64,000 bases of DNA from Trichostrongylus colubriformis (lineage: Eukaryota; Nematoda; Chromadorea; Rhabditida; Trichostrongylidae): contig OZ022261.1 in the NCBI GenBank assembly GCA_963978905.1, positions 7,441,992 through 7,505,991 of the forward strand, read 5' to 3'. The translations under genes were made by a program, and so were the position numbers. Positions within the stretch are counted from its first letter, which is position 1. Each line of letters starts with the position of its first letter. Shown here piece by piece: positions 26,086 through 37,096 of the stretch. Under the pieces are notes generated by a model. That model was not told where the DNA came from. It saw only the letters and a list, made by a program, of their open reading frames with translations, and searched no databases.

Positions 26086-26805
26086 AGAAAATGTTACAAA
26101 AATAGCAACAATGTTTGTTATATTACGATTGACTGTAATGGAATTTGAACAGATTATGTTTTGTTTCTTTCACATCAAATCGCTGTAGATTTTTGATAAG
26201 CTGATTCACGATTGAGACCCGAAAAGTTTGTTATTTGTTACGCTATTCTTATTTATTCTTGTGATAAATATTCAAATTATAACCTCTGTTCCCAGCGTTA
26301 TTGAAGTTTATCTTAGAGCATGGAGGAAAATTCGATGTACGGAATGGGAACCAATCAACTCATCCACAGACTTCCTCTGCTTGATTATGGGTGACTAAAG
26401 AACTGCTAATTATAACTGTAAGACTAACAGCATTGGATGCTCATCAAACATTAAAAACTACACATAATGGAGTTTGTCCACTTCACTAGAACGGATTTGG
26501 AAGGATGGCTCATAGAAACTATGAGGGGCTCCACCTTACGTGCCCCAATTCAAATGCGCGCCCCAGTGATGACGTGGGTTACTGTGGGAATCAATCACCG
26601 GCCTCCCAAATCCGTCTTGTAATACCGAATCCGTTTCACGCAAAAACGCCTCCTTCGTGCGCTATGAGCGCTAAAAGGTCAAAAAGTTGGACTGTCAAAC
26701 TTGCTGAAAACTGGCAGAAGAAGGCAGTCCGGGGTTCTAAATGTGATTACTGCACTTAGTCTCCATATTCAAATGTTTACGAGCCCAAAAACTGAAAATC
26801 TAAAT

Positions 26806-26900
26806 TTTGCAAAAATTTGTCCTCAGTGGGGATCGAACCACCAACCCCTTTTTTGGCATTCGTAGGGCCGCTCAGCAAAAATGAACATCAGTTATATGAT
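26806..26900 (-). repeat. Short tRNA-like SINE fragment, minus strand
   Basis: On the minus strand reads gggttggtggttcgatcccc, a good B box, flanked by aatgccaaaaaa and followed by ctgaggacaaatttttgc. Same family as 22618-22700. Confidence 0.55.
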
Positions 26901-27799
26901 TCTTGTACGCACCCCCATACGCACCCCCATACATGCAAAAAACAGCTTTCAAAAAGCGCGTCATGAGTTGGAAGACATTCCTCATGAGTCTCATAGTGCC
27001 GTAAGGAGTTCTTGGACAGTCTCAAAACCATCCTCTCACAAAAAAAACACTGGTTCTATAAGTACAGTTTTCGACAGTAAGGAGAAGACATTTCATCATT
27101 GGGGATGCCGGTTACGGTGCCATCCCGTGGGGACGGCTGATATTTCGAAACGGCCTAACGGGATGGATGGGATCAAAACACGATTCGATGTTTTCGATGT
27201 TCTCACATGGGTCCACACTCCCCCAAGACATTTTCTCAGGTTGTCTGATTCTCAACAGCGTATCTGGCTACATTATTCTTAGAGCAAGGACACAGCACTA
27301 CCCTATACTATTTTAAAGCGAAGACATTATTCTTCCATTCTCGTGGATCACGATATCTGAGAAACTTTTCTTCTATTGTCCTTTGAACAATTTCGGAGGA
27401 ATATACAAGGACGCAATTTCGGTACTTTGATTCACTGCCATAATTGTAGGGCATGTTAGAAGTTTGATTGGAGGTTTTTTTCATCAAGAGCATGTCATAG
27501 TCTTTCTGATATTTATCCTTTACAGAAACATTTTCTAAATCCTTCTACATCATCGAATTCTTGCCATCCGTGGTAATTCTTGGCTACGTGATCTTATTCT
27601 CATTTTATTCGAGCACACCACAATTTGTCTGAAGATATATCCTACTCCATCATTCGTTGGTCTCTGCATCGTATCTTGAGCATACAGTTGGAAATGGAAT
27701 TTTGAGATTTTGCATTTTCCTTTATTACTCTCAACACTACGCTGTCCATTATAAGTATTGCTCACTTAGATTGCGCCCATGGAAGGAAAGAACCTCTGG

Positions 27800-28290
27800 A
27801 TGTTGAGCATCAGGAACCTAGAGCAACCCGTATGTTGGGGGATAAAGACATAGCGGCAATAAAAGACCAACTGGGGTCTTCTACATCCGCACAGGCGCCT
27901 ACCTCAAATCCCACATTTGGCAGGAAGGGGTATGCGTCGCAATACGATTCAATGATTTCGTTAAGGTTAGATGCCTAACTGCATCACTTTTTAACGGGTG
28001 CGCAAAACAACGCAAAACCCCCAGTTCGCAAGTCACCCGGCAGAAACTGACCGAGACGCTCCCTGACCCTTCTTATTCCCCAGACCTATCCCTGACGGAT
28101 TACCTTTTTTCCCGGTTCTCGATGCAAACCTGCGTCAGAAGGAGTTCGCCCTAAACGATGCATGTTGGAAATGCCATCGTTGACTTCATTAATTTTCGCA
28201 ATCCAGAATTTGACAGTGATGGCATATTTTCTTTACCAGATCGTTGGCAAGGTTGTGTGGATTCGAATGGTTTTTATTTCGAATAATAAA
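27800..28290 (+). pseudogene. Decayed mariner transposase, C-terminal part
   Basis: Frames broken by shifts read TETLPDPSYSPDLSLTDYLF (third catalytic Asp block), then FINFRNPEFDSDGIFSLPDR, WQGCVDSNGFYFE and a stop near 28290, the typical mariner C-terminus. Upstream, HNGCAKQRKTPSS corresponds to the second Asp block, with D changed to G. It differs from the copies at 13.4 and 35.7 kb. Confidence 0.8.
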
Positions 28291-28692
28291 GTGTGTCTGA
28301 GCGAAGTTATGGCGTTTCGAGTACTGTCTATAGACCCAATCAACATGAATAAGCATCACTTCCAAATTGCGAGGCTTCCTCTCATGAACTCATGTAGGAC
28401 CTGATCGCAGCTGAAGCCATCAATTATATAAGCTATCAATGGGGAAAAGTTAGTAACGCTGCTATGGAACGAATTCAATTACTAGTAGTCAACTACCAAC
28501 AGAGGAGATTCCGTTTTTCTTCTGGGCTTTCAAAATTATGACGGTTTCTCAATTACTACTCTGCTCTGGATCTCACAGTACTCGTTAGGGGTGCTTGCGC
28601 AGTTTCGTAAACGTCTTCGCACAGAAAAACACTCGTCACTCTTCTATAATGCAGTTTTATTCTTTCGAAGGAATCATTATGCATGTGCATCA

Positions 28693-30895
28693 CTAAAAGG
28701 CGATTCTGTATTGCAAGACAATCTGTTGTTCGCGGGATCGGCTGAATGTGATCACAGGTACACGACTAGAGTTCGAGACAAGGACTGTGTTGTTGTCTCG
28801 TAGTGAACAGAATCTGCGAAAGCAAACTTCAGACTAGAATACTGACTTCAGTGGTACTGCTCACCTATAACCTGTCACGGTTTGATCTGCATTGCTCTTT
28901 ATTTCAACACCGCCCAGAGTGCAGCCTTCCTCACCGAAACCATCCGAGATAGAGATGATTTCAATCTCGACAGCAAATCCTTCAGGAGCCTGTAAGAACC
29001 TGGATTTTGCACATAAAGGCGCACGGCATGTGAGCGCGTACTTCAATCCAGTAGTTGCAGAATGTGAACTCATCCCTCGCCTCCTCACCGAGGCCAAGTT
29101 TGTCGACCATATACTGCCTCTCCTTTTTTGCCTCTAATATTGCTCCGCATCCTTTTGGCTAAAAAGGAAGTATTAGATGTGGTCACTCTTGATAAAATCT
29201 TCAGCATACTCTCTCATGGCAAAGAGCTCCACCATAACCACTCGGGCAGATACATTCCGAGCAGTTTCGCGGGTGAGGGAATCCACCGTTTTTGCACTTT
29301 GCTGACGTCTTCTTCGAACACTTATCTAAAAGCGATTTCTTTAGCGGTACTTGCGAAGTCGACTTCTCAGTGTTTCTCCCACCTTTGCACTTGTAATGAT
29401 CGTTGATGATGGACTTATCAATGAATGAGAGCATGTGTGAACCCATTGTCTCCTGATATTTTATATCATAGGCTACCATTGTAGGCTCGTCGTTTTTGGA
29501 ACAGCTAACACATCCAAATTATCATCTCATGTCACATAAGAGGTACCTCATCTTTACCTGGTTTGTCCATAATGCATAACACTACCATAGTCGTAGGGGT
29601 GCCCATAGTTGTCGGAGATTTCTTTTGTTGTCTTGGCGTATTCATCCATTAAATCCACCTGGAACATAATGATCCTATCCTGAAAGACGCATACCAAAAC
29701 TTACTTCAACGTTTTCGAACGCGAATTTGATAAAATCATCTCTATCGTAACGCGACATTGTGTGATAGAGCCCAAGAGCGTGGCCGATTTCATGCAAAGC
29801 GGTTCCAACCTAAATTATAAATGATGTCAGTGAAACTGCTTCCAAATGCTCGAATGGTTATGGCTTTATTTTTTTCAAGGGAAAGTGATAATGAAGCGCA
29901 CATTTTACCTTGTCACAGCCGTCACCAAGTGAAAGAGGTTGTATACTGCCAACTCGGCCTAAATATGACCAGCAGCCGTCTTCTTCAACTACCAGAATAC
30001 TGTCGTTAGCTGGAATTAAGCTCAATAGTCAGCTCAAGTGCAGTTATTTCAGTCACGACTTTCAAACCTTTTCTGTTTTCATCTTCGAAGAAGTCGATAC
30101 ACGTCGCTTCCTGCCACTGTCTGACTGCCAATCGAAACACTCTTCTAGTGTGTTCAGCTGAAATATTAAATGTGCGAGTGGCGAACATTTCACCGAATGA
30201 TATCAAAACTGACTGTTCCGATACACACCTGCACTTTTAAGGAACCGATAAGAAACTCCTTCCTGCCACATGGTGTCAGGATAGGACTCGTCCACTAACG
30301 CTTGCCTCCTGTCTCGACCGCCCTCTTTCTCAGTGCTTTCCATGATTTCATCTGCTTGTTGCCTAGATGGAATTATACCGTGAAATATTGCCTTTTCATC
30401 CGAAACAGGTAACGCACTTTGTCAGCAGGATGTCACTTTGGAAGAGGCTTTGGCCGACGTTCTTCTCAGCATTTATCTTATATATCGAGTGCTCTGAGCC
30501 TTTGCTAGTATTGTTTCCTTTCGCTTCAACTTTCTGAGCGATTCATATCACCGTAGTTCGCGTACCCTTCAACTCACATACCTTCATTATTTCTTCCACT
30601 TCTTTATTCTTCTTGTTTGGGAACCTGAGCATTAGTTTGTTCCAAATTTTACTCCTCATCTCAGCTAACCTCCCACCGAGGGAAGTAATGCCAGTCCTTT
30701 CAAAAAGCTGAAATGTTCGAAAGTTCAAATCGCTTTCTGTTGCATAAAATATTCATCTGTGCTAACCTTCATGAATTTCGTTGACGTCTTTGCGCTAAGT
30801 TTTTCAATGAAATTTCCTGTTTTCTTTAGAAGATGCTTGAAGTCTAGAGCATGGATTGTCACAGCTAAGATAAGTAAGAGCAGAATGAGTCTCAT
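28693..30895 (-). CDS. Astacin gene B: secreted astacin-EGF-CUB metalloprotease, complete, 13 exons, 500 aa
   Basis: Exons: 30895-30767, 30707-30582, 30533-30418, 30362-30229, 30157-30068, 30009-29909, 29809-29705, 29658-29558, 29504-29383, 29325-29210, 29158-29042, 28989-28865, 28813-28693; 1503 nt without stops. Domains: signal peptide ending near HA16, propeptide with Lys-rich exon 2, furin-type site RDRR before QALVDES, zinc motif [11 protein letters not shown] (238-248) followed by Thr, Met-turn in YDYGSVMHYG, EGF-like module with six Cys (about 343-380), CUB (about 384-500) ending RIAF. It lacks gene A's Ser/Thr/Pro tail. Exon lengths 5 to 12 equal those of A, C and D, so the genes are tandem paralogues. 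ATG lies two bases after a TTTAG acceptor (spliced-leader or 5' UTR intron). AATAAA is at 28656-28661. The right flank carries two fold-back transposons. Confidence 0.94.
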
Positions 30896-30989
30896 CTCTA
30901 AACATAAAATTATTTCATATGGAGAGGGTGTTGCTACATAATGAAGCATTCCCAGAAATGGGGTTACCTTTGACGACAAACGAAGGCTG

Positions 30990-32426
30990 ATCCTAATTTT
31001 ATATCCGCACAATCACTGTTTGACCAGTTCGAACGATTGCGAAAGGACATCATCATGTGAAAAACACCCGAAAAATAAATCAAGTTCCAGTGGTTACTTA
31101 CATCGATTTACACAACTCACACTAAAAGCCACGTTGCTCTGCTACTCATTTTGGAGAACGCCTTCGCTGCTGACAGAAAGAACTGAGATTGCAAACGTCA
31201 CATATTTGGTTCACATTCATGTATTCACTACCATAGCAGGCTCTATATACGACTCGACAGCTTGAATTTCGTTTTCCATGGGGAACTGTTCCAATTCTTC
31301 GTGAGGATGTTGCAAGGTTGTTGACATACGACAACGCTATGCACTTGCGTGACCCTTGAGGACAATGAGTGGGGTGATGTGAGCAATGAGAAATCCTAAA
31401 GTTAGTCATCGAAATGAAGGCTATGGGTCTAGATAGACAATGGGGCGAAATTTCGATGAAGACGAGCGCTAAGGGCTTTATGAGAGTCAGGTTCTTCAAC
31501 AGCTGCCACTTGTTCTAACAGGGCCGTCCCCTTTCGTTAACAGAGCCCACCTGTTTTTAGAGTCACCGATGGAAGGGGCCTTATTCCTTGGGTTTCTAAC
31601 CATTTCATTTTTCCTTCACTTTAGTACTGGTAACCATCTGAGCTTTCTCATTCTTACTACTCCAGCCACTACCTTTAATCTCCGAGATATTTTCATGTGG
31701 AAATATTACAGCTGTCGCGCTCAACAATTAGCCTAGTACTCTGGACAAAATGAGGAGTGTTTTTTTGCATGTTTCTTATTGCAAGCAGCCGATTGGACCC
31801 AGTAAAAGTACCAGCCTTGTAAATCATTGCCCATGAGATGCTTTTTTATACATATTTACATGAACTTGTCGATCCAACACTGCAAAAAAAATTGGTGCTC
31901 AAAAATGAGAGTCGTTCATTTGTCAGCATGACCAATCCTATCCTAGAAAACGAGTCACTTATTTATTTGCTTTTAGCTGTCGTAAGATTAGTATTTTACT
32001 GTACTATGAAGCTGTCAATGCACTTTTGCATCCTCGTCGTTGAATTCTTCACGGTAGTCGATCAAGTCGATAGGATTGGGCTTCTTGGGCCCTCACCCCC
32101 CTCACAGCTACCATCAAGATCGACTGACAGCACAAGGAGCCGTAGGATCTACCTACCTTCTCCGATCCCCATATAGTCTGGGCATCCAGAACGAGAACTA
32201 TGATATCCAGAAAGATGTGTGCGAATAGCTGGGCTCAAAGAAATACGTAGTCAGTCAAGGCTGGCGCAAGTACCTTACACTTTCTTGAGTTCGTAGACGA
32301 CGGTAAATGAAAATTCAGAGGGCAGTACTGTAGACGAAAACCTACTCCTGCTCACAGGGAAATAGTTTGGGGCAAATGTGCTTTGGTTTCAGCATACATC
32401 CCAGAACTCCGCGCAGTGAACTCCTT
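30990..32426. other. Upstream flank of gene B, shared with units C and D
   Basis: After the promoter it holds a frame on the minus strand at about 31137-31330 whose tail reads CYGSEYMNVNQICDVCNLSS and is nearly identical in unit C (39601-39790) but degraded in D. It also holds a dispersed repeat at about 31480-31690 containing cttgggtttct that recurs at 40.0, 47.6, 22.1 and 21.2 kb. No gene can be supported. Confidence 0.5.
30996..31004 (-). promoter_or_regulatory. TATA-like block of astacin gene B
   Basis: ATATAAAAT on the minus strand, its far edge 109 bases before the ATG at 30895, in a flank shared with unit C. A TTTAG acceptor two bases before ATG suggests that the transcript leader is removed by trans- or cis-splicing. 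Confidence 0.45.
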
Positions 32427-32618
32427 AGACCGCGTTCATACTCTACGATGCCGTCGGTAGGACGTGGCTGCATGTCTCTGCGTCTCCATCGACCGTCGTG
32501 CCTCTTTATCAGCGTCGTCTCTGCACCAGTTCCCGTGCCGCCCTCTCCCGCTGCCTGTGAACTCAGCCTTGCCGTGCGGTCTACGGAACCGGCATTCTCA
32601 AAAGCAAGGGTACCTCTA

Positions 32619-34204
32619 CAGTGTGTCCCAAAAGTATAGGTCCACCCTATTTTTCATCCATATCTCCAGAATGGACCAGCGATTCCTTTCCAAATTTTCA
32701 TCTGTGGTACCTGATCACAGTAGCGATCAAACGCCTCAGTAAAATTGGAGACATAAAATTGCAAAATTTTATTTGCTTTTTTTCAAAAATAAGGGTGTCC
32801 CAAAAGTATAGGTCCACTCAGTCTTTCCGCCTTGCTACCTTCGAGAGGTAAGTTGTGAGGTAAATGTGTTGACTCATCCTTCTGAGATTTACTCTACAGT
32901 GCCATGCCACGTGGTACGCACTTATCCGAGTACGAAAAAGGACAAATTCTGGCCTACAAGGATGTGGAACTCAGCAATCGCAAAATTCTGAGAAGATGGG
33001 CCTATTCCACAACTTGATCGACAGCTTCTGTAGCACCAAGGACCTGTACGAAACGAAAAAGAGAAGTGGAAGGCCGCAGAAGCTTTCTGAGAGGGAGAAG
33101 CGTCGGATCCTTGACGCTGCGTCCAATTCCAGAAAGGGTGTTTGTTGGCTGTGCTGGGAACTGGCACCTAATGTATGCATGTACCGCTGTTTATATGGTA
33201 GTAAATTACTTTCTAGAACGTCCTGATAAGCCCTGGAGTCTATACGATGCGTGATGAATAGTATCCTGCTTTTACCAAAGCGAGAGAAGGCGGCCCAAAC
33301 CATAAAATTACCACCAGCAAATCCGCGCCTCGAGAAGTGGCGCGGCTCCTCCCTCAAATCCTTCCAGTGACTTGCCAAGCCATCGGGTTCATCCAATTTT
33401 GAATTTTCTCATCAGAAAAGATACCGGCAACGCTATTACTGACACGCCGTGAACTATACTACGTCAATAATGTAACCCTGCAGACTACCTCATCCCATTG
33501 ATGCGTCCATTTTACGTGTGACATTTTACTTGGCAAAATGGATTTGAGCCTCTTCGTGTGCCCTCGTGAGGTATGGCGTGGACGAGAGCCGTCTTCGCTC
33601 GAAGTGAGGAGACGGCTTGAGCAGACGGTGCACAGTGTTTTTCGATACAGTAGGTGTCAGTTCCCTGCACAGCAGACAAACACCCTTTCTGGAATTGGAC
33701 GCAGCGCTGAGGATCCGACGCTTCTGCCTCTCAGAAAGCTTCTGCGGTCTTCCTTTTGTCTTTTTCGTTCCGTACAGGTCCTTGGTGCTACAGAAGCTGT
33801 CGATCAAGTTGTGAAATAGGCCCATCTTCCCAGAAATTTTGCGATTGCTGAGTCCCACATCCTTGTAGGCCAGAATTTGTCCTTTTTCGTACTCGGATAA
33901 GTGCGTACCGCGTGGCATGGCACTGTAGAGTAAATCTCAGAAGGATGCGTCAACACATTTACTTCACAACTTACCTCTCGAAGGTAGCAAGGCGGAAAGA
34001 CTGAGTGGACCTATACTTTTGGGACACCCCTATTTTTGAATAAAAAAGCAAATAAATTTTGCGATTCTATGTCTCCAATTTTACTGAGGCATTTGATCGC
34101 TACAGTGATCAGGTACCACAGATAAAAATTTGGAAAGGAATCGCTGGTCCATTCTGGAAATATGGACGAAAAATAGGGTGGACCTATACTTTTGGGACAC
34201 ACTG
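32619..34204. mobile_element. Tc1/Tc3-like fold-back transposon, TA target duplication
   Basis: Ends cagtgtgtcccaaaagtata and tatacttttgggacacactg are inverted and flanked by TA (32617-32618 and 34205-34206), as for Tc1-family insertion. The arms are much longer than normal TIRs: about 550 bp each (about 32619-33170 and 33655-34204), each carrying the transposase N-terminus. The loop of about 485 bp holds catalytic-domain remnants. Unit C has the empty site near 41068-41110. Confidence 0.85.
33526..33918 (-). pseudogene. Tc1/Tc3-like transposase, N-terminal DNA-binding part
   Basis: 130 codons starting MPRGTHLSEYEKGQILAYKD, with two helix-turn-helix-like regions as in Tc3-type transposases (GLSNRKI..., then LSERQKRRILSAASNS). 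The frame stops before the catalytic domain. A frameshifted continuation at about 33180-33400 reads DEPDGLASHW, then VWAAFSRFGKSRI and DSRAYQDVLESNLLP, the first two catalytic Asp blocks. A second, inverted copy of the N-terminus lies at 32904-33170. No functional transposase. Confidence 0.8.
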
Positions 34205-34365
34205 TATGAAATGGTAGAGCATATAAGATTACCTCGTTCTCTTGCCACTGTCTGTGTTCACCACTTACATTTTTTGTTGGCCCTGTTCCTATTTTAGAGC
34301 CGCCGAACTCGCTCTGTTGGCTGGGTTTTTCCTTTTGTCACCCGTCATTGCCACATGGGTTTATC

Positions 34366-34800
34366 TCATGTAATAAATATCTGCATTGGTCCCAAATACA
34401 GTGCCATCGACCCTTCAGTCTCATAACCACTCCTGGATTCGATTGTACCGTACAGTATTACATCGAACATGTTGTACTTCTCGCTGGATGAAAGCCACGC
34501 ACATGGTGTGTATGTTGAGTTGTGTCTCCTACGCTGACAACTTGACCCTGATGTCGTGCAACATTTACTCCTCCTGAGGGTTCCATAGTGAACAAGTACC
34601 AACTCTCTCTAAAGAAATGTTATTCAAGCTTACTCATGATCAGCTTCTCATAATTTGCGTCTTTGCATTTATGTTTTCATACTTCAAAGGTGTCACGCTG
34701 GTGATTTTGAGAAGAACTTCTTCGGAAGAATCTTCGGCCATGCCAACTCCAAGCAAAACTGCGTGGGTTAACAAAAAAACGAACACCACTGACACGTAGC
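34366..34800 (-). pseudogene. Small-protein gene remnant, unit B copy
   Basis: Exon 2-like frame 34608-34366 (80 residues, after acceptor tctttag) ends GYETEGSMALYLGPMQIFIT. Exon 1-like frame above 34652 reads VVFVFLLTHAVLLGVGMAED (signal-peptide-like) then EVLLKITSVTPLKYEN. The exon 1 donor is AT instead of GT and there is no in-frame ATG, so it is probably dead. Copies occur in units C and D. No family recognised. Confidence 0.4.
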
Positions 34801-35681
34801 CCCAACTACATAGTATGAGGACCCTGGAATTCCGATTGCTCTACTGCCCTCGGATCCCTTCCACCGCTGTCAACGTGCCTGAATTTGGAGGTAATTCAGA
34901 TTTTCTCGTGAAACCTTGTCACCGGACCCGCAGCGATAAAATACAACATAACTGTATGGGAATGAAAACAGCTGAATTCACTGGATGATTTCTAGGTTTC
35001 CGATCCTAGCCACTATTACTTTCATTTGTAGCAAGTGGCATTGCTTGGGATGAGTAACAGTGTTACCGTGCCACGCAGATTGGCAACAGGTCAACTGAGT
35101 CTGTTCAAAGGAACATCGGGGAACTTGTCGCTTGCGGTGTGCAATCTTCTTCGCGTAATGACCTGACTTTACGGTTCCGACGCGAACCGCGTTGCTATCT
35201 CTATCCATAGCCTGCAAACTGAATACGGAATAAAAGCTAAGGCCACATGTCTCGGCTAAGCAAGAGTTTCCTATGATTTCTTGAACTGAACTTGCTTACC
35301 GGTTTATGTTCCAACACGAATGCATCAGCGAACGTCGCGATAGTAGCACGCAATCAATGATTTGTGACTATTAGTCAACCTGCTTCTGTCACGGAGGTTA
35401 CATCTTCGGCAAATAAACGTCGCATTTTTTTTACTCGAGTGCAGCTGTTCGGATGGAGGCTTCGCCATTCACCCTTCACGCTTTTGACTCTCGGAGATTT
35501 TTCATGCAGACAGTGCCAAAAAGGTGGTTTACTTTGTTCATGTTAACCGAAGCACGTTGGTGAGGTGGTTCAGGGATTTTATGTGAGAATTTTGTATGGC
35601 TTCATCTTGGTATATGATTTCCGCGCTACTAGCATGAAGCGAATCCGCTCCCCCTATCGCATAGAGCTAATTCAGGAAATA

Positions 35682-36339
35682 TTGGGTAGTCTAAAAAGTT
35701 TTTTCGTATTTTCAAATACCGCTTTTTCCCTCCAAACTGCTTTCCAGCATTCTCTTCTGTACATACACATGTAGTACAAGTCCACACGCATCTATAGGTA
35801 TTGTTGTCTTCATCTCCCGGATAACCCTTTTCGGCAAAATAAAAATATCAAAAGCCACCTCATTTTCAATTCCAATTTTTTTTTTCTTTGAATGGCGATA
35901 GACAGGGAGAGGAAAAGGTGATAATCCGATGGAGCAAGATCAGGGCTATAAGGCAGCAATTTTTATCCAAGCTCGAGAATTTTTTGGCGAGTCATTTTCT
36001 CACTAGTGGTAAAAAATTTTTTAAATTTTTTCTTTTAAAAAATTCTCGAGCTTGGATAAAAATTGCTGCCTTATAGCCCTGATCTTGCTCCATCGGATTA
36101 TCACCTTTTCCTCTCCCTGTCTATCGCCATTCAAAGAAAAAAAATTGGAATTGAAAATGAGGTGGCTTTTGATATTTTTATTTTGCCGAAAAGGGTTATC
36201 CGGGAGATGAAGACAACAATACCTATAGATGCGTGTGGACTTGTACTACATATATATGTACAGAAGAAATTTTGTGGAAAGCAGTTTTGAGGGAAAAAGC
36301 GGTATTTAAAAATACGAAAAGACTTTTTAGACTACCTAA
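35682..36339. mobile_element. Mariner-derived fold-back element with TA target duplication
   Basis: Almost the whole 658 bp is one inverted repeat: arms about 35682-35985 and 36035-36339 around a short AT-rich loop. Ends ttgggtagtctaaaaagt and actttttagactacctaa are mariner-type TIRs flanked by TA (35680-35681, 36340-36341). Each arm contains the transposase block LPYSPDLAPSDYHLF, readable at about 36063-36110 (plus) and mirrored at about 35907-35957 (minus). Unit C is uninterrupted at the matching place (about 43350-43365). Confidence 0.88.
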
Positions 36340-37096
36340 TATCAGTGGAATAAACTATTCCCCGTTACAAATGGAGTCTCACACTCTGATTTGAATCCAC
36401 CATTCAGAACTTTGATCTGATTCTTTGCCAGCTCTTCTAGTTGTTCGAAACCAGGCTATCTGAGCTCGTCCATTCCTTGATTTGGGTGTTATCGAAAATG
36501 CGTTGATTAGAGAGATTATTGGCGATTTCAACACGCTTCGTTGATATCTTCGTCAATCGATTATAATATTACCTAGTTTGTTGCACCTCATGTTTTCGAC
36601 AACTGACAATATTCTTTACTGACCACATTTCCTTCAAAAGAACGTTAAATGTACTTTTAGGACTTTTCGATCCATGATGTGCATTCACCGCATGATGTGC
36701 GCAGTCGTGTGTGAGCTACAAAACTGGTCAAATAGTGCGTATTACTGTCTGCAAAGTCAGCTCAGCATAAATAAGCATCACTTCCGAATCGCGAGTGGCT
36801 TCACATGAACTAATGCAGGAGCTGATTGCAGCTGAAGCCATCATTTATATAAGCTACCAATGGAAAGGAATTAATAACGTTGCTTTGGAACGAAGTCAGT
36901 TACTAGTCAATTACCAACAGAGGAAACTTCGTTTCTCTTCTGGGCTTTCAAATATGATGGCGTTTTCTCAACGGCTATATTTGCTCTAAATCTCACAGTG
37001 CTGGTCGGGGTGCTTGCGCAGACTCGTAAACGTCGTCTCATGGGAAAGACACTCTTCACTGTTCTGTGGTGCAGTTTTATTCTTTCGAAGGGATCG

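Larger units (their letters stand above)
24848..26628. mobile_element. Inverted-repeat-bounded element of about 1.8 kb
   Basis: Left arm about 24848-25030 and right arm about 26441-26628 are imperfect inverted copies (for example agacggatttggcaggccgg against ccggcctcccaaatccgtct). The interior holds a Lys-rich open frame and a nested TIR element at 25526-26085. No transposase recognised, so it may be non-autonomous. Confidence 0.6.
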
